Part shown: positions 54,631 to 64,000 of the stretch, piece after piece
How positions within the stretch are numbered: the first letter of the stretch is position 1
Layout: each line of letters opens with the position of its first letter
Assembly (NCBI RefSeq): GCF_029887875.1
Contig: NZ_JARXRM010000036.1
Location: forward strand, 103,747 to 167,746
Direction of reading: 5' to 3'
DNA: 64,000 bases
DNA from: Luteimonas endophytica
Lineage (GTDB): Bacteria; Pseudomonadota; Gammaproteobacteria; Xanthomonadales; Xanthomonadaceae
The notes under the pieces: model-generated
Databases searched by the model: none
What the model was told of the DNA's origin: nothing
Seen by the model: only the letters and a program-made list of their open reading frames with translations
Translations under genes and position numbers: made by a program

Positions 54631-55803
54631 TCAGCCGCGGGCCTCCAGCGCCGCCACCGCCGGCAGGGTCTTGCCCTCGAGGAACTCCAGGAAGGCGCCG
54701 CCGCCGGTGGAGATGTAGCCGATCTCGCCCTCGATGCCGTACTTGCCGATGGCCGCCAGGGTGTCGCCGCCGCCGGCGATGGAGAACGCACGCGATGCGG
54801 CGATCGCCCGCGCCAGCGTCTCGGTCCCGCGCGAGAACGCCTCGAACTCGAACACCCCGACCGGGCCGTTCCAGACCACGGTGCCGGCGCCGGCGATCAG
54901 CCCGGCGTAGCGCGCGGCGGTGCGCGGGCCGATGTCGAGGATCAGGTCGTCGTCCTCGACCTCGTCGACCGCCTTGACCGTCGCCGCGGCGTCGGGGAGG
55001 AACTGCTTGGCCACCACCACGTCCTCGGGCAGCGGGATCTCCGCGCCGCGCGCCCTGGCGCCGGCGATGACCTCGCGGGCGGTGTCGAGCAGGTCGGCCT
55101 CGTGCAGGGACTTGCCCACCGGCTTGCCCTCGGCGGCGAGGAAGGTGTTGGCGATGCCCCCGCCAACGATCAGCTGGTCGACCTTCCCGACCAGGTTGCC
55201 CAGCAGTTCCAGCTTGGTCGACACCTTGCTGCCGGCGACGATCGCCAGCAGCGGCCGCGCCGGCTCCTCGAGGGCCTTGGCCAGCGCGTCGAGCTCGGCC
55301 ATCAGCAGCGGACCGCCGGCGGCCTGGGCGGCGTGGCGGATCACGCCGTGGGTGGACGCCTGCGCGCGATGCGCGGTGCCGAAGGCATCCATCACGAACA
55401 CGTCGCACAGCGCCGCGTACTTCTTCGCCAGGCCCTCGTCGTCGGCCTTCTCGCCGGGATTCATGCGGCAGTTCTCGAGCAGCACGATGCTGCCGGGCGC
55501 GACCTCGACGCCGTCGACCCAGTCGCGCACCAGCGGCACCTTCGCCCGCAGCAGCGCGGCCAGCCGCTCGGCGACCGGCTGCAGCGAGTTCTCCGCGCTC
55601 CACTCGCCCTCCTTGGGCCGCCCCAGGTGGGACATCACCATCACCGCCGCGCCCTGCTCCAGCGCCCGCTTCAACGTCGGCAGCGAGGCTGTGATGCGCT
55701 GTTCCGAGGTGATCCTGCCGTCCTCGATGGGCACGTTGAGGTCCTGGCGGATCAGCACCCGCTTGCCGGACAGGTCGAGATCGCTCATTCGGGGGATGGT
55801 CAT
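54631..55803 (-). CDS. pgk: Phosphoglycerate kinase
   Basis: 390 residues, slightly short but complete. It makes ATP from 1,3-bisphosphoglycerate. N-domain: [49 protein letters not shown]-domain: ATP-binding [19 protein letters not shown] and [17 protein letters not shown] with the [19 protein letters not shown] end. The ATG five codons before the MSDLDLSG start was taken by homology; the second ATG is possible. It is divergent from the MAPEG gene and first in the pgk-(DUF6289)-pyk-fba run. Confidence 0.96.
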   Translation of the reverse strand: MTIPRMSDLDLSGKRVLIRQDLNVPIEDGRITSEQRITASLPTLKRALEQGAAVMVMSHLGRPKEGEWSAENSLQPVAERLAALLRAKVPLVRDWVDGVEVAPGSIVLLENCRMNPGEKADDEGLAKKYAALCDVFVMDAFGTAHRAQASTHGVIRHAAQAAGGPLLMAELDALAKALEEPARPLLAIVAGSKVSTKLELLGNLVGKVDQLIVGGGIANTFLAAEGKPVGKSLHEADLLDTAREVIAGARARGAEIPLPEDVVVAKQFLPDAAATVKAVDEVEDDDLILDIGPRTAARYAGLIAGAGTVVWNGPVGVFEFEAFSRGTETLARAIAASRAFSIAGGGDTLAAIGKYGIEGEIGYISTGGGAFLEFLEGKTLPAVAALEARG

Positions 55804-55951
55804 CGGGGGTCCAGGTTGGTCGTGGGCGGCTCGCGCCGCGGGCGCGGAACGGGGGCGCGGGCCATTGTCGCGGCAGCGGACCCGGCGTTCAAACACCGCA
55901 GCGCCACCGGCGCCTGCTAGGCTGCGTGGCGCACCCTTCCGGAGCGTCCGC

Positions 55952-56341
55952 ATGCCGACCGAAATCCAGATGCTGGCCTGGGCCATCGCCCTGGGTATCG
56001 CCCAGCTGTTCCTCGCCGCCGCGGCGATGACCCATCAGCGCGGACTCAAGTGGAACGCCAGCGCGCGCGACGGCCAGCCGCCGCCGCTGACCGGGATCGC
56101 GGCGCGGCTGGACCGCGCGTTGCGCAATTTCCTGGAGACGTTCCCGTTCTTCGCCGCCGCCGCGCTCGCACTGGTGGCCACCGGCGGCAACGACGGGGCG
56201 ACGGCGCTCGCGGCGCAGGCTTATTTCTGGGCCCGGGTGGCCTACGTGCCGCTGTACGCGTTCGGGGTGCCGTACCTGCGCTCGCTGGTGTGGGCGGTGG
56301 CGCTGTGGGGCATCCTGCGGATGCTCTGGCCGCTGTTCTGA
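55952..56341 (+). CDS. MAPEG family membrane protein
   Basis: 129 residues with four membrane helices, the MAPEG (membrane-associated eicosanoid/glutathione metabolism) fold. The conserved region [24 protein letters not shown] (about 50-73) and [27 protein letters not shown] are typical. Bacterial members may have glutathione-S-transferase or peroxidase activity; the function here is unknown. GGAG precedes the ATG. It converges on the response-regulator gene with 15 bp between stops. Confidence 0.88.
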   Translation: MPTEIQMLAWAIALGIAQLFLAAAAMTHQRGLKWNASARDGQPPPLTGIAARLDRALRNFLETFPFFAAAALALVATGGNDGATALAAQAYFWARVAYVPLYAFGVPYLRSLVWAVALWGILRMLWPLF

Positions 56342-56356
56342 CGCCGGCGCGGGCCT

Positions 56357-57118
56357 CTACATGCCGCGGAACCGGTGCAGGAACGCCGGGCTGACCGGCA
56401 GGGTCTCCCCGCAGTCGCGCAGCCGCAGCCGGTACTTGCCCAGCTCGTTCCTGCGCACCCGGTCGATCGCCGAAACCCGCACCACCGCACCGCGGTGCAC
56501 CTGCCAGAACGCATCCGGGTCCAGCCCTGCCAGCAATTCCTTCAGCGGCGTCCGGATCACCGCCTCGCCGTCGGCGGTGACGACCCGCACGCACTTGTCG
56601 CGGGCCTGGAAGAACAGCACCTCGTCGATGCCGATCATGCGCACGCTGTCGCCGGCACTGGCGCCGATCCAGCGGATCAGGCGCTCGCCCCGCGGCCGCA
56701 GCCGCGCCTCGAGGTCTTCGACCAGCGCCTGAAGGTCGGTGGCAGGGGCCTGCCGAAGCCGCTCGCGCAGCCGTTCGACCGCCCGGCCCAGGCGCACCGG
56801 CTCCACCGGCTTGAGCAGGTAGTCCGCCGCACCGGCCTCGAAAGCGGCGATCGCGTGCGCGTCGTATGCGGTGGTGAACACCACCAGCGCGCCGGCCGCG
56901 ACCGCGGCGCGGGCCACGTCCAGGCCGCCCACTCCGGGCATGCGGATGTCGAGGAACGCGACCCGTGGCCGGTGTTCGGCCACCGCGGCCAGCGCCGCGA
57001 TGCCGTCGCCGCATGCGGCCACCACCTCGAGCTCCGGCCAGGCCTGGGCCAGCATGTCGAGCAACGCGGCGCGTTGCGGCGCCTCGTCCTCGGCGATCAG
57101 TGCGGTGATCGTGCTCAC
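56357..57118 (-). CDS. LytTR-family response regulator
   Basis: 253 residues from a GTG whose GTGA overlaps the kinase stop. REC domain (about 5-118): acidic E10/D11, phospho-Asp57 in VAFLDIRMPGVGG, Lys in YLLKPVEPVRLG. The LytTR DNA-binding domain (about 140-250) has RWIGASAGDSVRMIGIDEVLFF, FWQVHRGAVVRVSAI and a C-terminal PVSPAFLHRFR. LytTR domains bind direct repeats near promoters. It pairs with the LytS-type kinase encoded just upstream. Targets are unknown; the following MAPEG gene is on the other strand. Confidence 0.93.
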   Translation of the reverse strand: MSTITALIAEDEAPQRAALLDMLAQAWPELEVVAACGDGIAALAAVAEHRPRVAFLDIRMPGVGGLDVARAAVAAGALVVFTTAYDAHAIAAFEAGAADYLLKPVEPVRLGRAVERLRERLRQAPATDLQALVEDLEARLRPRGERLIRWIGASAGDSVRMIGIDEVLFFQARDKCVRVVTADGEAVIRTPLKELLAGLDPDAFWQVHRGAVVRVSAIDRVRRNELGKYRLRLRDCGETLPVSPAFLHRFRGM

Positions 57119-58344
57119 GGCGGCGGCGCCTGCAGTGGCACGTGGATGCGCGCTGCCGCTCCGCCCCCGGGACGCCCCGCCAGACGAAGCCCGGCCCGGT
57201 CTCCGTAGCGCACCGCCAGCTGCTCGCGCACGTTGGCCAGCCCGACCCCGCCGCCCACGCCGTGGACCAGCCCGGCGCCGTCGTCGCTCACCTCGACCAG
57301 CAGCCGCTCCCCGTCCACCCGCGCGGACACGCGCACCGCGACCTCGCCGGGCCGGGGTTCGACGCCGTGCTTGATCGCGTTCTCCACCAGGGTGATCAGC
57401 AACAGCGGCGGGAACGGGCGCGCGCGCAGCGACGGGTCGGCGTCGATCGCGTAGCGCAGGCGCTCGCCGATGCGCAGGCGCATCAGTTCCAGATAGCTCC
57501 GGCAGATGTCGAGCTGCTGTCCCAGCGTGGAATGCAGCAGCGCGCCATCGTCGCGCAGCTTCGGGATCGTCGCGCGCAGATGCTCCACCAGGGCGTCCAG
57601 GGTGGCCTCGGCGCGGGCCGGGTCCTGGCGCACCAGCGCCCGCACCGAGGCCAGGGTGTTGAACAGGAAGTGCGGCTCCACCTGTGCCTGCAGCACGCCC
57701 AGGCGCAGTTCCGACTGGCGGGTCTGCGCCCGCAGTTCCGCCATCTCGCGACCCTGTTCGCTGCGTTCCCAGCGGCGCCGCTCGCTGAAGTAGGCGCGCA
57801 GCGCCAGGCCGCCGCCGAACAGCCCGTACACCACCAGCAGGAACACCAGGTTGACGCCCAGCGCCAGGAGCCGCGCGGCGCCTTCCAGCGGCGCTCGCGA
57901 TGGGCGCGCCGGGCCGACGCCGGCCGCGATCTGCTCGACCTGGCTGGAGGCCCACCAGTCCACCAGCCCGCTCAGCGCCACCCCGGCGAGCACCGCCGCC
58001 ACCACCATCCGCCGCTCGCGCCGCAGCGGCCAGTGCCGGTAGCGCACCCAGGTGGCCAGCGCCGGCCCGGCGGTGGCCATCAGCAGGAACGCGGCGAACA
58101 GGTGGGCGCCGGCGAACAGCCCTGCCCGGTAGTCGGCGCTGGACACGCCCACGCCGAGCGCCGTCGCCAGCGCGAACAGGCCGATCGCCAGCGCGAACAG
58201 CAGCGTGCGCCCGCGCAGCCACGGGCCGCTGAAGACCGGGTAGCGGCGATAGCGGCTCCACACGGTATTGCCGCCGACCAGCACGTCGTCCGGCAGCGGA
58301 CGGTGCAGCGCATACCCGGGCCCGGGCGCGGAAGTCGCCGCCAT
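57115..58344 (-). CDS. LytS/YehU-type sensor histidine kinase
   Basis: 409 residues. Four membrane helices (about 45-68, 78-100, 113-132, 158-180) and a short coiled coil (about 183-213) precede the HisKA_7TM/His_kinase domain: phospho-His225 in QAQVEPHFLFNTLASVRAL. The ATP-binding domain has LLLITLVENAIKHGVE (N box) and SDDGAGL with GVGLANVREQL. The signal sensed by the membrane helices is unknown. It overlaps the regulator gene by 4 bp and starts 43 bp after the stop of the beta-lactamase-fold gene, all on the minus strand. Confidence 0.92.
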   Translation of the reverse strand: MAATSAPGPGYALHRPLPDDVLVGGNTVWSRYRRYPVFSGPWLRGRTLLFALAIGLFALATALGVGVSSADYRAGLFAGAHLFAAFLLMATAGPALATWVRYRHWPLRRERRMVVAAVLAGVALSGLVDWWASSQVEQIAAGVGPARPSRAPLEGAARLLALGVNLVFLLVVYGLFGGGLALRAYFSERRRWERSEQGREMAELRAQTRQSELRLGVLQAQVEPHFLFNTLASVRALVRQDPARAEATLDALVEHLRATIPKLRDDGALLHSTLGQQLDICRSYLELMRLRIGERLRYAIDADPSLRARPFPPLLLITLVENAIKHGVEPRPGEVAVRVSARVDGERLLVEVSDDGAGLVHGVGGGVGLANVREQLAVRYGDRAGLRLAGRPGGGAAARIHVPLQAPPP

Positions 58345-58387
58345 CGCTAGGCTCCCGGCCGGCCCGGATCCCAGCCCTTGCCCCGTC

Positions 58388-59749
58388 TCATCGCCGCTCC
58401 CCCTTCAGGACCTGCCCGGCCTGGTGCAGCTCGAGCGCGTCGACGCTGCCGCCCCGGTCGCGACGGAAGCGGATCTCGATGTCGAACGCCGGGGCTTCGA
58501 AGACGTCGTCGCCACGGGCGTCCAGCGGAAACTCGCCCTGGCCGGTGGCCTGCGCGTGCAGCGTACCGCCGCTTTCGCGCACGACCAGCGAGAACCCCGG
58601 CATCAGCGGGTATTCGCCCGCGTACTCGGCAAGCGCCTCGGGGGCCAGCGCCACCGGGGAAGCGGTGCGCGGTTTGCCCAGCGGCAGCCGCGCGTCCATC
58701 AGGTGGTTGCCGACGTCGCCCAGCCCGCCCAGTTCGTACAGCGCGGTATCCGAGAGCACCACCACGCCCCGGGCCCGGCCCGTATCAAGGGCGACGAACG
58801 AAGAGAACCCGCCGGTCGCGCCCTCGTGGACGTGCACCGTGCGCTCGTCCAGCGGCGCCAGCAACCAGTTCATCGCCATTGGTTGCGCCGCGGTGCCGGG
58901 CAATGGCTCGCGTGTCTTGGCCAGCGCCGCGTCCAGCCGCGACTCGTTCCGCCCGAGGTGGGCCTGCACGTAGCGCACCATGTCGTCGAGGGTCGCGCGC
59001 ACTCCGCCCGCTCCGGCCAGGTCGACGTGGAACCGCCACGGCGGTACCGGCTTTCCGCCGCTGTCGTGGCCGGTGGCGAGACGCACGCCGTCCGGCCGCT
59101 GCGCCACGTAGGCGTCTTCCATCCCCAGCGGCGCGAACAGCCGTCGATCGAGCAGCGTCTCGAAATCCTCGCCGGCGCGGTGGGCGACGGCCACCGAGAG
59201 CAGCATCGATGCGAAGTTGGAGTACTCGAACTCCGCCCCGGGCGGACGCGTCAGCTTGATTCGCCCGAGCGCCGCGAACAGGTCTGCGGCCTCGAGCGCC
59301 GCGTACGGATCGCGCGGATCGACCGTCCCGATGCCCGGCGGCAGCCGGGGCAGGCCCGAGGTATGGGTGACGACGTGCCGCAACAGGATCGGCTCGCCTT
59401 CGAATGCGGGCACCGCGGCGCTCGCGGGCAGCCAGTCCGCCAGCGGATCGTCCAGAGACCCGCCGCCTCGCGCGATCTGGTCGGCGAGCAGGGCGGCGGT
59501 CATGGTCTTGGCGACCGAGCCGATCTCGAAGGCGACCTCGGCGCCGATGCGCCCCTGGTCGGCCGGGTCCGCGCAGCGCCAGGCGCGCGCGACCCCGCCG
59601 GCTTCGACCACCGCGGCGGCGAGGCAGGCGCCGGTGCGGTCGCCGGACAGGCGCCGATCCAGCGTGGCGGCCAGTTCGGCGTCGGTCATGGCCTGCGCCG
59701 CACCGCTGGCGGCCAGCGCTGCGGCAAGGGCTGCAAGGCGTAGTTTCAT
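58388..59749 (-). CDS. Secreted serine hydrolase of the beta-lactamase (class C/PBP4*) fold
   Basis: 453 residues. A signal peptide (about 1-20, ending AQA) is followed by the serine-beta-lactamase fold: SxxK is S78-V-A-K81 in EIGSVAKTM, YSN (about 173) in FEYSNFASML and HEGATGG replacing KTG near residue 318. The C-terminal lipocalin-like segment (about 370-450) is common in esterase/peptidase members. The neighbouring genes do not suggest antibiotic resistance; peptidase or esterase activity is as likely as beta-lactamase. GGAG lies 7 bases before the ATG. Confidence 0.88.
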   Translation of the reverse strand: MKLRLAALAAALAASGAAQAMTDAELAATLDRRLSGDRTGACLAAAVVEAGGVARAWRCADPADQGRIGAEVAFEIGSVAKTMTAALLADQIARGGGSLDDPLADWLPASAAVPAFEGEPILLRHVVTHTSGLPRLPPGIGTVDPRDPYAALEAADLFAALGRIKLTRPPGAEFEYSNFASMLLSVAVAHRAGEDFETLLDRRLFAPLGMEDAYVAQRPDGVRLATGHDSGGKPVPPWRFHVDLAGAGGVRATLDDMVRYVQAHLGRNESRLDAALAKTREPLPGTAAQPMAMNWLLAPLDERTVHVHEGATGGFSSFVALDTGRARGVVVLSDTALYELGGLGDVGNHLMDARLPLGKPRTASPVALAPEALAEYAGEYPLMPGFSLVVRESGGTLHAQATGQGEFPLDARGDDVFEAPAFDIEIRFRRDRGGSVDALELHQAGQVLKGERR

Positions 59750-59889
59750 GCCGAATCTCCATCTCGTTGGGGTACGCCGCCATCCTGCCGGCCGGCCACC
59801 GCCAACGCAGGGTCCTGCGACGAAGCGCCCGCGGCCGGCGACGAAACCGCGCTGGGCGGACGCGAACCTCGTCGCGACGGGGCGACCGG

Positions 59890-61140
59890 TCAGTCCTGCG
59901 CCAGCAGTTCGCGCATCGCCGCGGCATAGTCGGCGGCGATACGCTCGCGCCGGGGGTGGCGGCCTTCGCTGACCACGGTGCGCCCGCCCACGCGCGTTTC
60001 GCGCAGCAGCGGACGGTTGCCGCTGAAGATCCAGCGGTCGGCCACCTGCCCGGCGCTCGCACCGGCCAGCACCGGCGCGTCGGCATCGAGCACGATCGCG
60101 TCGCCACCAGCCGCGAACCCTGTGGCATGCGCCACGCTGGCGGTCGCACCGCGCAGCAGGGTCTCGCCGACGCTGTCGCTGCCGTGGCCCGCGGCGACGT
60201 TGCGGTGACCGGTCTGCAGGCGCTGGCCGTACTCCAGCCAGCGCAGCTCTTCCACCGGCGAGACCGAGATGTGCGAGTCCGAACCGATGCCCCAGCGGCC
60301 GCCGGCGTCCAGGTACGCGCGCAGCGGGAACAGCCCGTCGCCGAGGTTGGCCTCGGTGGTCGGGCACAGCGCCACGCATGCGCCGCTGGCGGCGAGGCGG
60401 GCGATTTCCGCCTCGACCAGGTGGGTGGCGTGCACCAGGGTCCAGCGCGCGTCGACCTCGAACCGGTCGAGCAGCCACTCCACCGGCCGCGCATCGCGCA
60501 ACGCCAGGCAGTCCTGCACCTCGCCGACCTGCTCGGCGACGTGGATGTGCACCGGCAGCGCGGCCGGCAGTGCGGCCAGGGTCTCGCGCATCGCCGTCTC
60601 CGGCACCGCGCGCAGGCTGTGGAAGGCGATCCCGGTGCGCAGCGCGTCGCCGTCGAGCGCCCGCAGCCGGTCGACCAGGCGCAGGAACGCGTCGACGCGA
60701 TGACCGAAGCGGCGCTGTCGCGGCGCCAGCGCGCGGCCGTCGAAGCCGCCGGTCATGTACAGCACCGGCAGCAGGGTCAGGCGGATCCCGGTCTCGCGCG
60801 CCGCCTCGACCAGCGCCAGCGCCATCGCCGCAGGATCGTCGTACGCAGCGCCATCGGGCCGGTGGTGCAGGTAGTGGAACTCGCACACGCCGGTGTAGCC
60901 GGCTTCGAGCATCTCCACGTACAGCTGCGCGGCCACCGCGCGCAGGATCTCCGGCGTCATCCGCGCGGCGAAGCGGTACATCGTCTCGCGCCAGGTCCAG
61001 AAGCTGTCGTGGCTGCCGCCAGGCGCGCTGCCGCGGCGCTCCGCCAGCCCGGCCATCGCGCGCTGGAACGCATGGGAATGCAGGTTGGCGATGCCGGGCA
61101 GGCACCACCCGGCCGGTTCGCGCGCGACGGGTGCGTTCAT
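59890..61140 (-). CDS. hutF: Formimidoylglutamate deiminase, N-terminally short
   Basis: 416 residues. HutF converts N-formimidoyl-L-glutamate to N-formylglutamate and ammonia in histidine breakdown. Metal ligands are His21/His23 in [13 protein letters not shown], and a His in [13 protein letters not shown] and [27 protein letters not shown] supplies the catalytic Asp region. The N-terminal beta-sandwich part that usually precedes NLHSHAFQ (about 35 residues) is missing: the first in-frame ATG lies 20 codons before the motif and upstream sequence is not HutF-like. It is divergent from hutI. Either the short form works or the start is damaged. Confidence 0.9.
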   Translation of the reverse strand: MNAPVAREPAGWCLPGIANLHSHAFQRAMAGLAERRGSAPGGSHDSFWTWRETMYRFAARMTPEILRAVAAQLYVEMLEAGYTGVCEFHYLHHRPDGAAYDDPAAMALALVEAARETGIRLTLLPVLYMTGGFDGRALAPRQRRFGHRVDAFLRLVDRLRALDGDALRTGIAFHSLRAVPETAMRETLAALPAALPVHIHVAEQVGEVQDCLALRDARPVEWLLDRFEVDARWTLVHATHLVEAEIARLAASGACVALCPTTEANLGDGLFPLRAYLDAGGRWGIGSDSHISVSPVEELRWLEYGQRLQTGHRNVAAGHGSDSVGETLLRGATASVAHATGFAAGGDAIVLDADAPVLAGASAGQVADRWIFSGNRPLLRETRVGGRTVVSEGRHPRRERIAADYAAAMRELLAQD

Positions 61141-61238
61141 GGCGCCATTGTGCCGCGCGCGCGCGGCGGAAACGATCCCCTCGCGCCGGACCGCGGCGCA
61201 TGCTGCGGTCCGTGGCGGGCCGGGCAGCCGGGGTCCCG

Positions 61239-61244
61239 TACAAT
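61239..61244 (+). promoter_or_regulatory. -10-like TACAAT six bases before hutI start
   Basis: TACAAT followed by CGCGGC and ATG. A transcript beginning from it would be leaderless or nearly so. The divergent hutF-hutI spacer is only 110 bp. Confidence 0.45.
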
Positions 61245-61250
61245 CGCGGC

Positions 61251-62483
61251 ATGAACGATCCGCAGCAGGCTCCCTGGGACGGGCTGGTCGTCGGCGCGTC
61301 GCTGGCCACGCTCGACGGCGACCGCGGCTACGGCGAGGTCCAGGACGGGGCGCTGGGCTGGCGCGACGGCTGCATCGTCCACGCCGGGCCGCGCGCCGCA
61401 CTGCCGGCCGACCCGAACGCGCTGTCCGGGGTGGTGATCGATGCCGGCGGCGGCTGGATCACCCCGGGGCTGGTCGACTGCCATACCCATCTGGTGTTCG
61501 CCGGAGACCGCGCCGGCGAGTTCGAGCAGCGGCTGCAGGGTGCCGGCTACGAGGAGATCGCCCGCGCCGGCGGCGGCATCGCCGCGACGGTGCGGGCGGT
61601 GCGCGCCGCCGACGAGGACACGCTGCTGGCGCAATCGCTGCCGCGCGCGCGCGCGCTGCTGGCCGATGGCGCCACCACGCTGGAGATCAAGTCGGGCTAC
61701 GGGCTGGACTTCGACGGCGAACGCCGGATGCTGCGGGTCGCGCGCCGGCTCGGCGCGGAGCTGGGCATCGCGGTGCGCACCACCTACCTCGCCGCCCATG
61801 CGCTGCCGCCGGAGTTCGCCGGCCGCGCCGACGCCTACATCGAGGCGGTGATCGGGTGGCTGCCCCGGCTGCACGCCGAGGGGCTGGTCGACGCGGTCGA
61901 CGCCTTCGTGGAGCGGATCGGCTTTTCCGCCCCGCAGGCGCAGCGGGTGTTCGAAGCGGCGCGCACGCTCGGCCTGCCGGTGAAGCTGCATGCCGACCAG
62001 CTCAGCGACGGCGGCGGCGCGGCGCTGGTGGCAGGCTTCGAGGGTCTGTCGGCCGACCACGTCGAGCACACCGGCGAGGCCGGGGTGCGGGCGATGGCGG
62101 CCGCCGGGACCGTCGCGGTGCTGCTGCCGGGTGCGTTCCACGTGCTGCGCGAGACCAGGCTGCCGCCGCTGGACGCGTTCCGTGCCCACGGCGTGCCGAT
62201 GGCCGTGGCCACCGACTGCAATCCCGGCACCTCGCCGCTGCTGTCGCTGCGCCAGGCGATGCAGCTGGCCTGTACCCATTTCCGGCTCACCCCCGAGGAG
62301 GCGCTGCGCGGCGCCACGGTGAACGCCGCGCGCGCGCTCGGGCTGCGCGACCGCGGCGTGCTGCGGCCCGGCATGCGCGCCGATTTCGTCCATTGGGCGG
62401 TCGCGCGGCCGGCAGAACTCTGCTATTGGCTGGGTGGCCAGCTGGCCGCCAGCGTCCACGCCGGCGGCCGCCGGGTCGCTTGA
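61251..62483 (+). CDS. hutI: Imidazolonepropionase
   Basis: 410 residues. It hydrolyses imidazolonepropionate to N-formimidoyl-glutamate, the substrate of HutF. Metal ligands are His78/His80 in [10 protein letters not shown], and [30 protein letters not shown] and [11 protein letters not shown] are all in the expected order. Start [13 protein letters not shown] follows a TACAAT box directly. hutH and hutU are not in the window. Confidence 0.95.
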   Translation: MNDPQQAPWDGLVVGASLATLDGDRGYGEVQDGALGWRDGCIVHAGPRAALPADPNALSGVVIDAGGGWITPGLVDCHTHLVFAGDRAGEFEQRLQGAGYEEIARAGGGIAATVRAVRAADEDTLLAQSLPRARALLADGATTLEIKSGYGLDFDGERRMLRVARRLGAELGIAVRTTYLAAHALPPEFAGRADAYIEAVIGWLPRLHAEGLVDAVDAFVERIGFSAPQAQRVFEAARTLGLPVKLHADQLSDGGGAALVAGFEGLSADHVEHTGEAGVRAMAAAGTVAVLLPGAFHVLRETRLPPLDAFRAHGVPMAVATDCNPGTSPLLSLRQAMQLACTHFRLTPEEALRGATVNAARALGLRDRGVLRPGMRADFVHWAVARPAELCYWLGGQLAASVHAGGRRVA

Positions 62484-62539
62484 AAGCACCCGCGACCGCG
62501 CTACCCCGCCACCCGTCGTCCATCGCCACCGGAGAAACC

Positions 62540-63742
62540 ATGCGCCGACCCACCCTGCTCTGCTGCGCCCTGCTGTTCGCCGCCGCCGCCTCCGCGCAGG
62601 AAGCGCCCGACGCCGCGGTCCGGCTGGCGCAGGACGCGATCATCGTCGACACCCACATCGACGCCCCCGGGATACTGATGGACCGCTGGGCCGACCTGGG
62701 CGTGGAGGCGCCGGACCGGGAGTTCGACCATCCGCGCGCGCGCGCCGGCGGCCTCGATGTCGCCTTCATGTCGATCTACACCTCGGCGCGGCAGGACGAC
62801 GCCGGCGAGGCCTGGCAGGCGGCGCATGCGCAGATCGACGCGGTCGAGGCCCTCGCCGCGCGCCATCCCGACAAGTTCGCGATCCTGCGCTCGCCGGGCG
62901 AGGTCGACGCGCTGCGCGAGGGCGGCCGGGTGCTGCTGGCGATGGGCATGGAGAACGGCGCGCCGATCGGCGACGACATCGCCGAGCTGCGGCGCTTCTT
63001 CGACCGCGGGATCCGCTACGTCACCCTCGCCCACAGCGCCAACAACCGCATCGCCGACTCCTCCTACATGCTGGAAAAGCGCTGGAACGGGCTCAGCCCG
63101 TTCGGCCGCGAGGTGGTCGCGGAGATGAACCGGCTGGGCATCATGGTCGACGTCTCGCACCTCTCCGACGCGGCGGTAGAGCAGGCCGTGGAGCTGAGCA
63201 GCGTCCCGGTCATCGCCAGCCATTCGGCGCTGCGCCACTTCACCCCGGGTTTCGAGCGCAACCTCAGCGACGAGCTGGCGCTGGCGATCGCGGCGCGCGG
63301 CGGCGTGGTGCAGATCCCGTTCGGCAACGCTTTCGTCAACCCCGAGGCGGCCGCCGACACCCAGGCCTATTTCCGCGCGGTGGCCGACTTCAACCGCCGC
63401 AACCAGGAACTCGAGGCCGCCGGCCAGCCGCCGCAGGACCGCGAGGCCTTCGAGGAGCAGTGGGAGGCCGACCATCCGATGCCGCCGACGGCGATCGAGG
63501 CGGTGCTCGACCAGATCGACTACGCGATCGAGCTCCTGGGCGAGGAACACGTCGGCATCGGCTCGGACTTCGACGGCGTCAGCGGCAACCTGCCGGAAGG
63601 GCTGCGCACGGTGGCCGACTTCCCCAACCTGGTGGCCGGCATGCAGGCGCGCGGCCATTCGGAGCGGACCATCCGCAAGGTGCTGGGCGGCAATCTGTTG
63701 CGGGTGTGGAAGGAGGTGGAGGGGGGCGCGGCCCCGCGCTGA
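62540..63742 (+). CDS. Secreted M19 family membrane-type dipeptidase
   Basis: 400 residues. A signal peptide (about 1-20, ending ASAQ) precedes a renal-dipeptidase-like barrel that binds two zinc ions: His39/Asp41 in VDTHIDAPG, VSHLSDAAVEQ, IASHSALRHF and GSDFDGV near the end (about 343). It hydrolyses dipeptides in the periplasm. GGAG lies 7 bases before the ATG. It follows hutI by 56 bp in the same direction and may be co-transcribed with it. After its stop the window holds only repeats. Confidence 0.93.
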   Translation: MRRPTLLCCALLFAAAASAQEAPDAAVRLAQDAIIVDTHIDAPGILMDRWADLGVEAPDREFDHPRARAGGLDVAFMSIYTSARQDDAGEAWQAAHAQIDAVEALAARHPDKFAILRSPGEVDALREGGRVLLAMGMENGAPIGDDIAELRRFFDRGIRYVTLAHSANNRIADSSYMLEKRWNGLSPFGREVVAEMNRLGIMVDVSHLSDAAVEQAVELSSVPVIASHSALRHFTPGFERNLSDELALAIAARGGVVQIPFGNAFVNPEAAADTQAYFRAVADFNRRNQELEAAGQPPQDREAFEEQWEADHPMPPTAIEAVLDQIDYAIELLGEEHVGIGSDFDGVSGNLPEGLRTVADFPNLVAGMQARGHSERTIRKVLGGNLLRVWKEVEGGAAPR

Positions 63743-63827
63743 GGCGGATCGTTGCCAGAGATCCGTCGATGCCCGTCGCGCTGGCGTGTCAGGACGACCC
63801 GGCCAACCTTGTCCGGGGTCCGGTGGA

Positions 63828-64000
63828 GCGGGCTTCGGAACCAGCGGTACCCGGGCCGGGACAGGCTTCCGGCGGAGTTGGGCCCTTCATGGCGGGGCTT
63901 CGGAACCAGCGGCGCCCGGGCCGGGGGAGGCTCCCCGGCGGAGTCGGGCCATCCATGGCCCGATCCGCCGCCGCAGGCCGTCCATGGCCTGCTGTCCGCC
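63828..64000. repeat. Palindrome-rich intergenic repeat, copy 2, with a tandem half copy
   Basis: 63937-64000 is the reverse complement of 16503-16566 (64 bp, two mismatches). The similarity extends left to about 63893, so the whole element is about 108 bp and runs to the window edge. A second, partial arm (63828-63892) starts with GGGCTTCGGAACCAGCGG, like the following arm at about 63896, giving a tandem duplication of one end. The spacer 63743-63827 before it shows no gene. Confidence 0.8.

Noticed and set aside
58388..59749. Antibiotic resistance beta-lactamase
   Set aside because: SxxK and YxN motifs are present, but KTG is replaced by an HEG-type motif and a lipocalin-like tail is present, so peptidase or esterase function is as likely.

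Overview
The window is chromosomal DNA of very high GC content (near 70% by eye) from a gammaproteobacterium. The family is probably Lysobacteraceae/Xanthomonadaceae, of Lysobacter or Luteimonas type. Supporting evidence: the petA-petB-petC-sspA-sspB block, a ybeZ-ybeY-corC cluster, class I aldolase grouped with pyruvate kinase and phosphoglycerate kinase, an AdaA-AlkA fusion, DUF3301-type and DUF6289-like small proteins, many secreted S9/M28/M19 peptidases, and intergenic 'GTAGGAGCG...' repeats. I see no rRNA, tRNA, CRISPR, transposase or phage gene. Genus-level assignment is inference.

Layout. 0-6.4 kb: FHA protein, a DUF3301 protein, then sspB-sspA-petC-petB-petA (minus strand) and a soluble lytic transglycosylase. 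6.4-11.7 kb: miaB, converging on a TetR-HlyD-ABC ATPase-ABC permease drug-export operon that resembles E. coli cecR-ybhGFSR. 11.9-16.5 kb: phoH(ybeZ)-ybeY-corC and a DUF4105/Lnb-like membrane protein sitting where many proteobacteria have lnt, with a small secreted Cys-rich gene inserted on the other strand. 16.5-20.3 kb: a palindromic repeat, a GH97 alpha-glucosidase behind a 14-bp palindrome, corA and a repeat array. 20.3-24.6 kb: an ArsA-like ATPase, a small protein ending in Cys-Cys, CstA and a DUF819 transporter. 24.7-30.4 kb: two secreted S9 peptidases and a YfcC transporter. 30.6-34.3 kb: soxR divergent from an ABC exporter, whose 3' end overlaps a ClpP-fold lipoprotein gene antisense. 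34.6-38.6 kb: STAS protein, ogt, adaA-alkA fusion, nucleotide pyrophosphatase-type lipoprotein. 38.7-42.5 kb: small secreted protein, Rieske protein, FAH hydrolase, mscL, M28 peptidase. 42.5-50 kb: TrmH-type methyltransferase, AGCS symporter, GNAT, RND pump with adaptor. 50-56.3 kb: cysK, then fba, pyk, a DUF6289-like gene and pgk, then a MAPEG protein. 56.3-64 kb: LytTR/LytS two-component pair, a beta-lactamase-fold hydrolase, hutF and hutI (divergent), an M19 dipeptidase and a repeat cluster.

How the genes work together. A large share serves growth on protein and peptides. Secreted S9, M28 and M19 peptidases are joined by amino-acid or peptide carriers (AGCS, YfcC family, CstA) and histidine breakdown (hutF, hutI). 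Lower glycolysis (fba, pyk, pgk) and the cytochrome bc1 complex supply energy. A second group handles chemical stress: SoxR with an adjacent exporter, the Ada/AlkA/Ogt alkylation response, an RND pump and the TetR-controlled ABC pump. The least explained parts are the CstA / CC-tail protein / ArsA ATPase triad, the Lnb-like protein at the lnt position, two families of intergenic repeats, a heptamer repeat at the petC start, and a 560-bp stretch downstream of the DUF6289-like gene with no recognisable gene.
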